A stretch of 64,000 nucleotides of DNA from Flavobacteriales bacterium TMED123 (lineage in GTDB: Bacteria; Bacteroidota; Bacteroidia; Flavobacteriales; BACL11): assembly GCA_002170165.1 (NCBI GenBank), contig NHFY01000062.1:69670-133669 (forward strand), given 5' to 3'. Both the position numbers and the translations under genes were made by a program. A model generated the notes under the pieces. That model saw nothing but the letters and a program-made list of their open reading frames with translations. It made no database searches and was not told the origin of the DNA. Positions 20,759 through 30,054 of the stretch are shown in pieces (the first letter of the stretch is position 1; every line of letters starts with the position of its first letter).

Positions 20759-21624
20759 GAAAGATTGATTTTTTCATTGCAGGCGTTCAAAAGAGCGGTA
20801 CAACTACTTTATATGACTTATTGTCACAGGATAGTAGAATCTTTTTACCTAGTATAAAAGAGAATCCATTTTTTACAAACCCTGAGATACAAACTGATTT
20901 TTTAGCCAGATTATACGCAGATTATACGTCAGAAGATTTAATTGGAGGCGCATATGCTAACGCAATCTTATTTGAAGATTCAGCCAAAGAATTAGTCAAC
21001 AATAATAATGACATTAAAATTATTATAATTTTAAGAAACCCTATTGATAGAGCATATTCAGCATATAATTATTCGTATAGATTAGGTATAGAAAAATGTA
21101 ATTCTTTTGAAGAAGCTTTAGAGAATGATATGATAAATAATTATACTAATTATATTGATATTGCTAATAGAACCTATTTAAAACATGGACATTATTATAA
21201 TCAGATTATAGCATATACTAACCATATACCTATTGAAAAAGTACACTGTATCTTATTTGATGATTTAATAAAAGATGAGATAGGTGTACTTAAAAGGCTT
21301 TATAAATTCTTAGAGTTAGATTATAAGCATAATATTTCACCTGTAAAAAGTAATATATCATCTGTAGTTAGAATAAAATGGATTCATAAGGTAATTTTTG
21401 ATAAAAATATTTTAAAATCCATATATCAGAAGTTTATGCCTGCAAAATTCCAATATCTAATTAATCATAAGATTGTTAAGAGAATAGAAAGAATTAATAA
21501 AAAGAGCACACCTTATAATCCAATGAATATCGAAACTAGAGAAAGATTAATTAAGTATTATTCTAATCATAATAAAAACTTAGAAGAGTTGTTAAAAATA
21601 GATTTAAAATCATGGAATAAATGA
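20755..21624 (+). CDS. Sulfotransferase of the polysaccharide locus
   Basis: A 289-residue protein with the PAPS-binding loop near its N-terminus (FIAGVQKSGTTTLYDLLSQ, residues 7-25) and the 3'-phosphate motif IIILRNPIDRAYSAYNY, as in heparan/carbohydrate sulfotransferases. It would transfer sulfate from PAPS to a sugar hydroxyl or amine. Position between wzx and wzy indicates the glycan made here is sulfated. Coupled by ATGA overlaps on both sides. Confidence 0.88.
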   Translation: MRKIDFFIAGVQKSGTTTLYDLLSQDSRIFLPSIKENPFFTNPEIQTDFLARLYADYTSEDLIGGAYANAILFEDSAKELVNNNNDIKIIIILRNPIDRAYSAYNYSYRLGIEKCNSFEEALENDMINNYTNYIDIANRTYLKHGHYYNQIIAYTNHIPIEKVHCILFDDLIKDEIGVLKRLYKFLELDYKHNISPVKSNISSVVRIKWIHKVIFDKNILKSIYQKFMPAKFQYLINHKIVKRIERINKKSTPYNPMNIETRERLIKYYSNHNKNLEELLKIDLKSWNK

Positions 21625-22937
21625 CAGATATACTGAGTTCTCTTGCAAGCTGGAACAATATTCTATTTATTTCCTTGCTTAATTCGGCTCTTATATTTGG
21701 CTACATTAAATTTAATAAATATAATTTAATATCAGCATCAAATTTTTTTTTATTATCTATTTGGATATGTTTTTTTGTTGGATTTGTATTGGCATTTTTT
21801 TCTAACAATTTACTTGGCGATTATAGCCTATCAGTTTATCAAGTTTTTATAACAGTATGTTTAATCAGCATTTGTTTATACTTGTATTTACTTGTATTCT
21901 TTGCTTTTGATGTATTGATACCTCGAAAAAGATTAGTACTTTTTAAGATTCCAAATAGTAAATTATTTATTAACATACTATCTTCTATTTTGTTCATTAC
22001 GTCAGTGTTATCAATCTTCATTTATGTTTGGAAAAATCAAGGATTTGTATTGCTAAAGAGTACAGGATATTTGGATAGGTATGAAGCAAATAGAGGATTA
22101 GGACTTATTACTTTGTTGATAAAGATGTATATACCTGCAATAATATTGTTCTATTTGTTAAATCCTACTAAGAGTAAGCTTCTCTTTTCCTTGTTACTTG
22201 CTATAGGTTTTGGTTTGCTAAGTTATTTGGCGATGGGTGGTTATAGGCAGATATTAATTATGGGGGTAGCATCTTTAATATTTCATAGAGTGTTACATAA
22301 AGGTATTTCTTTTTTTAAGATTGTTTTATACTCAATAATTGGGGTTGCCTCTTTGTACTATTTGGCCATGTTAAGATATAATATTAATGTAGATGAAACT
22401 AGATTAGGTTTATTGATTGGATTTACCCAAGATAGTTTATCTCCATTTAATTCTTTTACTAAAATTTTTGAATATATAAATACCACTTCAGAATATCAGA
22501 ATTTTAAATTGTTTTTAGGTCATTTTCAGATTATGATTCCAAGAATATTATGGGAAGGTAAACCTGAGCTAATACTTAATAGCGGCAACTATTATACACA
22601 GCATGTGATAAATTATGAGAGTAACCTGACCATCTCCCCAACATTAGCTGGAGAATTGTATTTAATGAGGGGTTTTTGGTCACTTTTTATTGGATTTGGA
22701 TTAATTGCGGTTATGAACGTTTTTTTAGAAAGAATTGTGATTTATTATAAAGAAAGTAATATAAAGTCAATAGTGCAAAATACATTCTTTTTAGTAGTTA
22801 TTTTTAATGCTTTTTGGTTAGTAAGAGAAGGCTTGGAAGTCTATATTTATAGAATGCTCAGAATGTATGTTTTATTTTGGGTTTTTATTGTATTAACATA
22901 CTTTATTTATTTTATATTTAAAAAAGATAATAATTAA
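21621..22937 (+). CDS. Wzy-like O-antigen/capsule polymerase
   Basis: A 438-residue integral membrane protein with about 10-12 predicted helices and a long periplasmic loop near residues 245-330 (AMLRYNINVDETRLG through LGHFQIMIPRILWEGKPEL). This is the layout of Wzy and oligosaccharide repeat-unit polymerases, a class with little sequence conservation; the call rests on topology, the PRILWEGKP-type loop and the position between wzx and glycosyltransferases. Overlaps the sulfotransferase by 4 bases. Confidence 0.82.
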   Translation: MTDILSSLASWNNILFISLLNSALIFGYIKFNKYNLISASNFFLLSIWICFFVGFVLAFFSNNLLGDYSLSVYQVFITVCLISICLYLYLLVFFAFDVLIPRKRLVLFKIPNSKLFINILSSILFITSVLSIFIYVWKNQGFVLLKSTGYLDRYEANRGLGLITLLIKMYIPAIILFYLLNPTKSKLLFSLLLAIGFGLLSYLAMGGYRQILIMGVASLIFHRVLHKGISFFKIVLYSIIGVASLYYLAMLRYNINVDETRLGLLIGFTQDSLSPFNSFTKIFEYINTTSEYQNFKLFLGHFQIMIPRILWEGKPELILNSGNYYTQHVINYESNLTISPTLAGELYLMRGFWSLFIGFGLIAVMNVFLERIVIYYKESNIKSIVQNTFFLVVIFNAFWLVREGLEVYIYRMLRMYVLFWVFIVLTYFIYFIFKKDNN

Positions 22938-22940
22938 TTT

Positions 22941-24020
22941 ATGAGAATTTTATTGATTTCGAATATGTATCCATCAAAGGAATATCCATCCTTTGGTGTT
23001 TTTGTTAAGAACTTTATTGAGAATTTAAGAAATGATTTTAATGTTTCTTTTGTTCTAGCATTGATTAAAGGCAGGCAAACATTTTTCTTCAAAAAAATAT
23101 TAATCTATATTTATCATTATGCTGATATTATCTACAAGGGTCTTACATCTAATTATAACCTGATATATTTACACTATATAAGTCATAGTGCATTGCCGGT
23201 AATATTTGTAAAATTACTGACTGGTAAATTATTAGTAATTAATGCACATGGTAGTGATGTAATCTCAGACAATAAGGTTTTGAAGATTGGTGCTTATTTT
23301 ATTAGAAAACTTGTAACCCTTTCTGATTGTATAGTTGTTCCTTCTAAATATTATAAAGAAGTGATGTTAAGGAAATATAATGTTGATGATTCGAAATTTT
23401 ATATTTCTCCATCAGGGGGTGTTGATACATCATTATTTACTGCATACGAACGGGAAAGTAATTGCAATGAGTTAATAATAGGATATGTTTCAAATCTTGT
23501 TCCCGGAAAAGGGTGGGATATTTTTATTGATGCTCTTTTAATATTAAAGGACAAGATTAATGTTAGAGCTATAATGGTAGGCGATGGTGTTGACAGAGAT
23601 AAACTAGCAAATAAAATTAAGAAGAATAATATTGATCATCTAGTCGAGATGTGCGGTTTACTTCCTCAAAAAGATCTTCCAGGGGTGTATAATAAATTAG
23701 ATGTATTTATTTTCCCCACCACTAGATTAGCTGAGAGTTTAGGTTTAGTTGGGATTGAATCTATGTCGTGTGGAGTTCCTGTCATTGGTTCTAATATTGG
23801 GGGGCCTTCAGAATATATTGTAGATGGTAAGAATGGATATAAGTTTATATCTGGAAATGCAATAGATCTGGCTTCTAAGATGCAAATATTTAATGATTTG
23901 CCTATAGAAGATGTCAATCTTATAAGAAGAAATTGTATTGTAACAGCTGAGAAATTTGACAATAAGTCAGTTACTAAGAGAATGTATGATAGATTGGATA
24001 ATATTTTATGGGAAAAATAA
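22941..24020 (+). CDS. Glycosyltransferase family 4 protein
   Basis: A 359-residue GT-B retaining glycosyltransferase. N-terminal domain starts ILLISNMYPSKEYPSFGVFV; the C-terminal domain shows the GT4 pattern VSNLVPGKGWDIFIDAL, VGDGVDRDKL and the nucleotide-sugar site ESLGLVGIESMSCGVPVIG, with the E-x7-E spacing usual for the family. It would add one sugar to the lipid-linked repeat unit in the cytosol. Donor and acceptor cannot be assigned. It overlaps the next gene by 13 bases. Confidence 0.92.
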   Translation: MRILLISNMYPSKEYPSFGVFVKNFIENLRNDFNVSFVLALIKGRQTFFFKKILIYIYHYADIIYKGLTSNYNLIYLHYISHSALPVIFVKLLTGKLLVINAHGSDVISDNKVLKIGAYFIRKLVTLSDCIVVPSKYYKEVMLRKYNVDDSKFYISPSGGVDTSLFTAYERESNCNELIIGYVSNLVPGKGWDIFIDALLILKDKINVRAIMVGDGVDRDKLANKIKKNNIDHLVEMCGLLPQKDLPGVYNKLDVFIFPTTRLAESLGLVGIESMSCGVPVIGSNIGGPSEYIVDGKNGYKFISGNAIDLASKMQIFNDLPIEDVNLIRRNCIVTAEKFDNKSVTKRMYDRLDNILWEK

Positions 24021-24745
24021 ACGTTCTTAACATACCTATTGATGCAATAACAATGCAGGAAACTCTTCAAAAAGTTGAGACTGCTATTGCAACAAAAAAA
24101 CAGATTCATCATACGGTTGTGAATGCTGGAAAAGTCGTGTTGATGCAAACGGATAAAGAATTAGAAAAGAGTGTAGTAGAAGCGGATATCATAAATGCTG
24201 ATGGGCAGGCAGTAGTATGGGCTGCTAATTTATTAGGAAAGCATTTGCCTGAACGCGTTTCGGGTATTGATTTGATGGAAAAATTGGTAAAAATATCTTT
24301 TGAGAAAGGATATAAATGTTTTTTTCTAGGCGCTAAGGAAGAGGTGGTTAAAAAAGTAGTGGATATTTACAGAGAACAATATTCGGAGCAGATAATTGCA
24401 GGTTATAGAAATGGATATTTTAATAAACGTGAGGAAGAAAAGATTGCAAAAAAAATTGCTGATAGCGGAGCGAATATTTTGTTTGTAGCCATTACCTCTC
24501 CAAAAAAGGAGATTTTTCTAAATACCTACAAAGAACAATTACGAAATGTAAATTTTATAATGGGAGTAGGCGGAAGTTTTGATGTAATTGCCGGAAAAGT
24601 GAAACGAGCTCCGGTTTGGATGCAGAATATAGGTTTTGAGTGGTTTTATCGTTTTCTACAAGAGCCTAGAAGAATGTGGAAGCGCTATTTAATTGGCAAT
24701 GCAAAGTTTATATGCTTAGTAGTAAGCTCAATTTTCAAGAAATAG
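24008..24745 (+). CDS. WecG/TagA/CpsF family glycosyltransferase
   Basis: A 245-residue GT26 enzyme. Signatures include NADGQAVVWAANLLGKHLPERVSG (residues about 59-82), FFLGAKEEVVKK, VAITSPKKEIFLN and GVGGSFDVIAGKVKRAP. Members transfer ManNAc or ManNAcA to a lipid-linked sugar. With wecB and wecC in the same operon, a UDP-ManNAcA transferase role like WecG of enterobacterial common antigen is the simplest reading. That is an inference from the context. Confidence 0.92.
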   Translation: MGKINVLNIPIDAITMQETLQKVETAIATKKQIHHTVVNAGKVVLMQTDKELEKSVVEADIINADGQAVVWAANLLGKHLPERVSGIDLMEKLVKISFEKGYKCFFLGAKEEVVKKVVDIYREQYSEQIIAGYRNGYFNKREEEKIAKKIADSGANILFVAITSPKKEIFLNTYKEQLRNVNFIMGVGGSFDVIAGKVKRAPVWMQNIGFEWFYRFLQEPRRMWKRYLIGNAKFICLVVSSIFKK

Positions 24746-24759
24746 AAGTAGAATTTCCC

Positions 24760-24767
24760 TATTTTTG
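24760..24767 (+). promoter_or_regulatory. -7 element before the second UDP-sugar dehydrogenase, leaderless layout
   Basis: TATTTTTG, exact TAnnTTTG, ends 5 bases before ATG 24773. Suggests an internal promoter that restarts transcription in the middle of the polysaccharide locus. Confidence 0.5.
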
Positions 24768-24772
24768 TAGTA

Positions 24773-26044
24773 ATGAATTTAAACCAAAATAAAATAGCAA
24801 TAATAGGTCTTGGTTATGTAGGCTTGCCACTTGCTGCTGAGTTTGCAAAGCAATATCAAGTAGTAGGTTTTGATATAGATGCGCAAAGAATAGATGAACT
24901 CAAAAAAGGGACAGAAAGAACAAAAGAAATTGAGTCAGAAGAGCTTAAGAAAGCTTTAGAAAAGGGATTGTATCTAAGTTCAGATCTTCAAAGCATCTCA
25001 GATTCAAATATTTATATAGTCACTGTTCCAACTCCAATAAATGATAAAAAAGAACCAGATCTATCACATTTATTTGACGCATCAAAGCTAATTGCTCAAT
25101 TCTTAAAGCAAGGCGATATTATCATTTATGAATCTACAGTTTATCCCGGATGTACAGAAGAAGATTGTGTACCTGTTTTAGAAAATATAAGTGGTTTAAA
25201 ATACAATAAGGATTTTTTCTGTGGCTATTCCCCTGAAAGAATCAGTCCTGGCGACAAGAATAATACACTTACAAAAATCATAAAGGTTACTTCTGGGTCA
25301 AATAGAGCGACTGCTCTAAAAGTCGATGAACTGTATAAATCTATTATAAAAGCAGGGACATATATGGCTCCAAGTATAAAGGTAGCCGAAGCTTCTAAAT
25401 CAATTGAGAATGCACAACGAGATCTAAATATCTCTTTTATGAATGAACTTGCAGTTATTTTTGACAAAATGGATATTGACACCAATGATGTCTTGGAAGC
25501 GGCAAAGACAAAATGGAATTTTCTCCCTTTTAAGCCTGGCTTGGTTGGTGGACATTGCATTAGTGTTGATCCTTATTATTTAACTTATAAATCAGAAAAG
25601 CTAGGGTATAAGCCAGATGTTATTCTTTCAGGCAGAAATGTGAATGATAAGATGGGGAAATTTGTAGCATCAAAGGTTGTGAAACTAATGTTAAAGAAAG
25701 ATATAGAAATAAAAAGTGCAGAAATTCTAATTCTTGGCATTACTTTTAAGGAAAATTGTCCTGATGTTCGCAATACAAAAATTATAGATGTTTATGATGA
25801 GCTTGTTGCGCTAGGAGCAAATGTTGAGGTGTTTGATCCTGTAGCCAATAAGCAGGAGGTTAAAAAAGAATTATCAATTGATTTAATTACTGATTACAAT
25901 AAAAAAAAGTATACTACTATTGTTTTAGCAGTTGCTCATGATGATTTTAAGACAATAGATTTTAACAGTTTAAAGCATGAGAAGACAGTAATTTTTGATG
26001 CTAAATCTTTTTTGCCTACCACTTGGATAGATGGGAGATTATAA
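24773..26044 (+). CDS. Nucleotide-sugar dehydrogenase, TviB/WbpA-like
   Basis: A 423-residue NAD-dependent UDP-sugar 6-dehydrogenase. Rossmann motif IIGLGYVGLPLAAEFAK (residues 9-25), the catalytic cysteine in GLVGGHCISVDPYYL, and GITFKENCPDVRNTK in the C-terminal domain, a pattern closest to the UDP-GlcNAc/GalNAc dehydrogenases TviB and WbpA. It would make a second uronic acid, so the glycan is likely strongly acidic. It is only distantly like the WecC gene of the same locus, not a recent duplicate. Confidence 0.9.
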   Translation: MNLNQNKIAIIGLGYVGLPLAAEFAKQYQVVGFDIDAQRIDELKKGTERTKEIESEELKKALEKGLYLSSDLQSISDSNIYIVTVPTPINDKKEPDLSHLFDASKLIAQFLKQGDIIIYESTVYPGCTEEDCVPVLENISGLKYNKDFFCGYSPERISPGDKNNTLTKIIKVTSGSNRATALKVDELYKSIIKAGTYMAPSIKVAEASKSIENAQRDLNISFMNELAVIFDKMDIDTNDVLEAAKTKWNFLPFKPGLVGGHCISVDPYYLTYKSEKLGYKPDVILSGRNVNDKMGKFVASKVVKLMLKKDIEIKSAEILILGITFKENCPDVRNTKIIDVYDELVALGANVEVFDPVANKQEVKKELSIDLITDYNKKKYTTIVLAVAHDDFKTIDFNSLKHEKTVIFDAKSFLPTTWIDGRL

Positions 26045-26075
26045 AAATCACTATTTTTACCAAAATTAATTTAAG

Positions 26076-27461
26076 TTGAAAGGTTACTCACGATATTTTT
26101 GGGCAATTCATTTTGCAGGCGACTTACTTTTAATCAATCTTGCATTTGTTATTACATATTTTGTCAAGTTTGACACTTTCCTTTTTTCAGACAAATACAA
26201 ATTCCTTTTACTCATTTTTAACTTTATATGGATATTAACAGCATTTTTACTTAAGCTGTATGATATAAAGAGTGTAAGAAGATTAGACAGGGTACTATTT
26301 AACCTTTTCAAAGCAGCCTTGATAAATGGAGTAGCATTATCAGCAATTTTATTTTCTTTAAAGGCGTCCACTTTTTCTCGAGAACATTTGTACGCTACTT
26401 ATGCTTTTTCGTTTGGTCTGGTCTTATTATGGAGGATTTTGGCTTTACGTTTAATCTATTTTTTTAGAAAGTCAGGATTTAATTATACAAGAGTACTCTT
26501 AATAGGTGGAGGAAATGTAGCCAAGCAATTGTATAATTATATTCATAAAAAAGATGTGTTTGGCATCAGATTGCTGGCTATATTCTCAGAAAATGAGATA
26601 AGCTTTGAGGTAGAGGCTGGTATAAAAAAAGGCTCTTTTGAAGATTTAGAAGCTTTTGCTATTAAAAACAATGTAGATGAAATTTACTACACCTTACCCC
26701 TTACATACACCTCAAAAATAAAAGGAATAATCGAATTTGCGGACAAAAACATGATTCGCTTTAAAATTGTACCTGATTTTAGAGGTTTTCCATTTAAGCG
26801 AGTAAATATTGATTTCTTTGAAGATGTTCCTGTTATTACTTTCAGACAAGAGCCACTTACTGATATTGTGAATCAGATGTTAAAGCGTCTGTTTGATATC
26901 GTTTTTTCTTTTTTAGTAATTGTCCTTTTACTTTCTTGGCTTTATCCAATTATTGCACTCTTAATAAAATTATCATCAAAAGGACCCGTACTTTTTAAGC
27001 AAGTACGCTCAGGATTGAACAACGAGGAATTCATTTGTTTGAAATTCCGGTCAATGGCTAAAAACGAAGAAGCTGATAATTTACAGGCAACAAAAGGTGA
27101 TGCAAGAATTACAAAAATTGGCTCATTTTTACGCAAAAGTAGTTTAGATGAATTACCACAATTCTTAAACGTGTTGATAGGAGATATGTCAGTAGTTGGT
27201 CCAAGGCCACATATGCTCAAACATACGGAAGAATATTCCGCTTTAATTGGAAAATACATGGTGCGCCAGCTCGTCAAACCAGGAATTACCGGAGTAGCGC
27301 AAGTAAAAGGATACAGGGGAGAAACTAAGAAATTGAAAGATATGGAAGGTAGAGTAAGAGCAGATGTTTGGTATATTGAAAATTGGTCGTTAGCATTGGA
27401 TATTAATTTGATTGCACTAACAGTTTGGAATGTAGTAAAAGGAGATGAGAAAGCTTTCTAG
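26076..27461 (+). CDS. Undecaprenyl-phosphate sugar phosphotransferase (WbaP/WcaJ type)
   Basis: Initiating enzyme that puts the first sugar-1-phosphate on undecaprenyl phosphate. At 461 residues it shows four N-terminal membrane helices, a cytosolic Rossmann-like domain (RVLLIGGGNVAKQLYNYI), a fifth helix (VFSFLVIVLLLSWLYPIIA) and the C-terminal catalytic domain (KGPVLFKQVRSG, CLKFRSM, SSLDELPQFLNVLIGDMSVV, GPRPHM, KPGITGVAQVKGYRGET). The start is TTG; no in-frame ATG occurs for over 200 codons, so the non-ATG start is required. The next gene begins inside its end. Confidence 0.93.
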   Translation: MKGYSRYFWAIHFAGDLLLINLAFVITYFVKFDTFLFSDKYKFLLLIFNFIWILTAFLLKLYDIKSVRRLDRVLFNLFKAALINGVALSAILFSLKASTFSREHLYATYAFSFGLVLLWRILALRLIYFFRKSGFNYTRVLLIGGGNVAKQLYNYIHKKDVFGIRLLAIFSENEISFEVEAGIKKGSFEDLEAFAIKNNVDEIYYTLPLTYTSKIKGIIEFADKNMIRFKIVPDFRGFPFKRVNIDFFEDVPVITFRQEPLTDIVNQMLKRLFDIVFSFLVIVLLLSWLYPIIALLIKLSSKGPVLFKQVRSGLNNEEFICLKFRSMAKNEEADNLQATKGDARITKIGSFLRKSSLDELPQFLNVLIGDMSVVGPRPHMLKHTEEYSALIGKYMVRQLVKPGITGVAQVKGYRGETKKLKDMEGRVRADVWYIENWSLALDINLIALTVWNVVKGDEKAF

Positions 27462-28908
27462 CATATTCATCCTTCTTTTATTTTCGCTAAGCTTGTCAGC
27501 TCAGCAGTCTTATTCTTCTTTGTATTATAGTTATAGACTTTTAGAGAAAGAATCTTCTTTTCATCCGATTTTATCACCAAAAGTGCCACAAAAAAGTCTA
27601 TTAGGATTGAATGTTTTTCCTATTGCGTCTTACACACATGCATTTGGAGAGTCAACATTTGATTGTCATTCTTTTGGATTTCGGGTAGCCTATAAAACAA
27701 AAAATAGATTCCGTTTTTCATTTAATAACGAAAAATTTAAAGGAAAACAATCCACTTATAGTGAAAGTTATTTAGATGATTTTCATATTTTTCCAGGAAG
27801 GGGAGAAGTGCAGGAAAAAGCAGGCAAGTATGCTTTTCAAGATTTTAATTATAGGATAGGCTATAATATTTCAAAATATTTTGATGTTGAAATTGGAAAA
27901 AACAAACATTTTATAGGTGATGGTTATCGTTCGCTTTTACTTTCAGATAATAGTAGTAATTATCCTTTTTTAAGATTTACCACCAGCTTTTGGAAGGTAA
28001 AATATACGAATCTCTACACTACATTTACTGATATTTGGGACTATCCAATAAAAAGAAAAAAGCATGCAACTTTTCATTATTTAGATTTACAACTATTGGA
28101 AAATATTTCTATTGGTATTTTTGAAAGCGTAATATGGCAATCATCAGATGACCATTATTATAGAGGTTTTGATTATAATTATTGGAATCCAATTATTTTT
28201 TATCGTCCTGTAGAATTTTCTCAACATTCTCCAGACAATGTGCTGATGGGAGCTAATTTAAAATACTCTTATAAGCAATACAATATCTATGGGCAATTAC
28301 TTTTAGATGATTTAAATATCTCTCGGCAAAAAGATAGAGATGAAAATTACTCAGGAGGGTTTTTCCAAAACAAATTTGCTTATCAGATTGGAATGAAGGC
28401 TATTAGCCCATTTAATTTGCAAAATCTTTTTGTATTAGGAGAGTATAATCAAGTGCAGCCCTATACTTATGCGCACAAATCGCCCATGCAAAATTATACC
28501 CATATGAATCAAGCTTTATCTCATCCGCTTGGAGCAAATTTTAAAGAAATGGTAGGGATTGTAAATTATAGTTATCAAAAATGGAATTTAGAATTTAAAT
28601 GGAATCGTGCAATTTATGGAGCTGATTCAACAGGCACCCATTTTGGAAAAAACATTTTCCTTTCAGATTTTGAAGCAGAAAGAGATGGAGAGCAGTATTC
28701 TTATGGTAATTTTATTGGGCAAGGATTAAAAACAACTCAAGATTATATTAGCATTACTTTAAGCTATCAGGCAATAAAAAATAGCAACCTTTACTTGTAT
28801 GGACAAATTACTTCTAGAGAGTTAAACTCTGATTTAGAAGAATTTAATCAATTGTATTATATGCTTGGCATTAAAACCAACTTACACAATTCCTCTTTTG
28901 ATTTTTAA
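27445..28908 (+). CDS. RemB/Wzi-like outer-membrane barrel protein
   Basis: A 487-residue exported protein: signal peptide (residues 1-19, IFILLLFSLSLSAQQ), then alternating aromatic beta-strands. The stretch EIGKNKHFIGDGYRSLLLSD at about 150-169 resembles Flavobacterium RemB and the Wzi capsule-assembly barrels. RemB affects gliding; Wzi anchors capsule at the surface. A 17-base overlap with the sugar phosphotransferase gene ties it to polysaccharide synthesis, favouring a role in export or retention of the glycan. The family call is from memory of motifs. Confidence 0.7.
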   Translation: MRKLSSIFILLLFSLSLSAQQSYSSLYYSYRLLEKESSFHPILSPKVPQKSLLGLNVFPIASYTHAFGESTFDCHSFGFRVAYKTKNRFRFSFNNEKFKGKQSTYSESYLDDFHIFPGRGEVQEKAGKYAFQDFNYRIGYNISKYFDVEIGKNKHFIGDGYRSLLLSDNSSNYPFLRFTTSFWKVKYTNLYTTFTDIWDYPIKRKKHATFHYLDLQLLENISIGIFESVIWQSSDDHYYRGFDYNYWNPIIFYRPVEFSQHSPDNVLMGANLKYSYKQYNIYGQLLLDDLNISRQKDRDENYSGGFFQNKFAYQIGMKAISPFNLQNLFVLGEYNQVQPYTYAHKSPMQNYTHMNQALSHPLGANFKEMVGIVNYSYQKWNLEFKWNRAIYGADSTGTHFGKNIFLSDFEAERDGEQYSYGNFIGQGLKTTQDYISITLSYQAIKNSNLYLYGQITSRELNSDLEEFNQLYYMLGIKTNLHNSSFDF

Positions 28909-28912
28909 ACAA

Positions 28913-28938
28913 AAAAAGCCCCATTTGGGGCTTTTTCA
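28913..28938. terminator. Bidirectional terminator
   Basis: 10-bp stem AAAAAGCCCC / GGGGCTTTTT with a 4-base loop, lying between converging genes (plus-strand polysaccharide operon and minus-strand cargo gene). A/T tracts on both sides allow it to end both transcripts. Confidence 0.9.
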
Positions 28939-28955
28939 ATCTGTGTTATAATACC

Positions 28956-30047
28956 TTATTCTACGATAACTTTCTTTGTTATACTTCCTTTCTCAGTAGT
29001 AATGTAGAGCAAATATGTCCCTTTTTTAATATTGCTAAGATTCAAAGTCTTATTTGTAGAGAAAGCCTTATGCAATACCATTTTACCGGTCATGTCATAT
29101 ATTTTGTAGTCTGTCTTTTTAGCATCCGTATCAATATATAGCATGTAAGTAGTTGGAATAGGATACGCTTTTATTGAGTTTACACTTGCATTTTGTATGT
29201 TGCTTGCAGAATTATGTAAGAATCGGACACTATTATCGATATTACCTATTGAATCTACTTGGACTTCAGCTAAAGCAAATTTAGCACTGACATCATTTGA
29301 CCACCACTGGTAACTTATTTCCTGATCTAAATCTGACCAAGGAAGAGTATACCAGCCAGAACCATTTCCTGTAATAGTGTCTGAGCAATAAACCTGAATT
29401 ATATTATTTGATGTTCGCTCTATTTTTAATCTTAAGCAATTAAAAGTGCCCATAGGGATTGTCATTGAACCCCATGCATCTACATCAAAATCAGTAACAA
29501 ATTCTAATTGAATATTAAGTGTGTCTGCTGTATGTGCTGCTCCCAAACTTATCATATTAGCTGTTATCCCTTGAGAGGCAAGTATCAGATTCACAACAGG
29601 ACCACCAATAATAGAATCTAGCATCATAATTGGACCATCTGTATATGTTGCTCCATAGGTTAGAGAAAGAGGTAACACGACTATTGGCTGTTGAAAAACA
29701 GAATCTCCTTCACCTAACATTTCTACCTTGGAGGAGCTTTTATTGAAATACAAATAATCTCCACTTTCTTCAATACAAAGATTTGCATTTGGATAATATT
29801 GAGAATGCGGCGTACCATTTGGATCAATACATTGTAATGTTTCAACATTTGTAATTTGGAGTGTCGAAAAATCCCAATTTTGATTTGGCCCACTATTCCC
29901 TATATTAATTGATGAATCTATACTGTCAGTTTCAGCGATATGCATAATATCACCAATTGATAATATATCATTATCTGTAACTGTAATTTGGGAAAAGGTT
30001 TTTAAACCTAAGAATGCTAGTGCAATTGTAAATAGTTTTGTTTTCAT
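28956..30047 (-). CDS. Secreted protein with T9SS type A sorting domain
   Basis: A 363-residue secreted protein: signal peptide (FTIALAFLGLKTFSQ), a beta-rich body with no domain I can name (GPNQNWDFSTLQ, near residues 53-64, is common in Bacteroidota secreted proteins), and a C-terminal T9SS type A sorting domain of about 75 residues (IKAYPIPTTYMLYID, YKIYDMTGKMVLHK, LSNIKKGTYLLYITTEKG, KKVIVE). It should be exported by Sec, then by the T9SS, with the tail cleaved. It follows the next cargo gene by 7 bases, so they form one minus-strand operon. Confidence 0.88.
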   Translation of the reverse strand: MKTKLFTIALAFLGLKTFSQITVTDNDILSIGDIMHIAETDSIDSSINIGNSGPNQNWDFSTLQITNVETLQCIDPNGTPHSQYYPNANLCIEESGDYLYFNKSSSKVEMLGEGDSVFQQPIVVLPLSLTYGATYTDGPIMMLDSIIGGPVVNLILASQGITANMISLGAAHTADTLNIQLEFVTDFDVDAWGSMTIPMGTFNCLRLKIERTSNNIIQVYCSDTITGNGSGWYTLPWSDLDQEISYQWWSNDVSAKFALAEVQVDSIGNIDNSVRFLHNSASNIQNASVNSIKAYPIPTTYMLYIDTDAKKTDYKIYDMTGKMVLHKAFSTNKTLNLSNIKKGTYLLYITTEKGSITKKVIVE

Positions 30048-30054
30048 TTTTTTG

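Noticed and set aside
24773-26044. Recent duplication of wecC
   Set aside because: The two dehydrogenases share only family motifs; sequence between motifs differs strongly, so they are separate subfamilies, not a recent copy.
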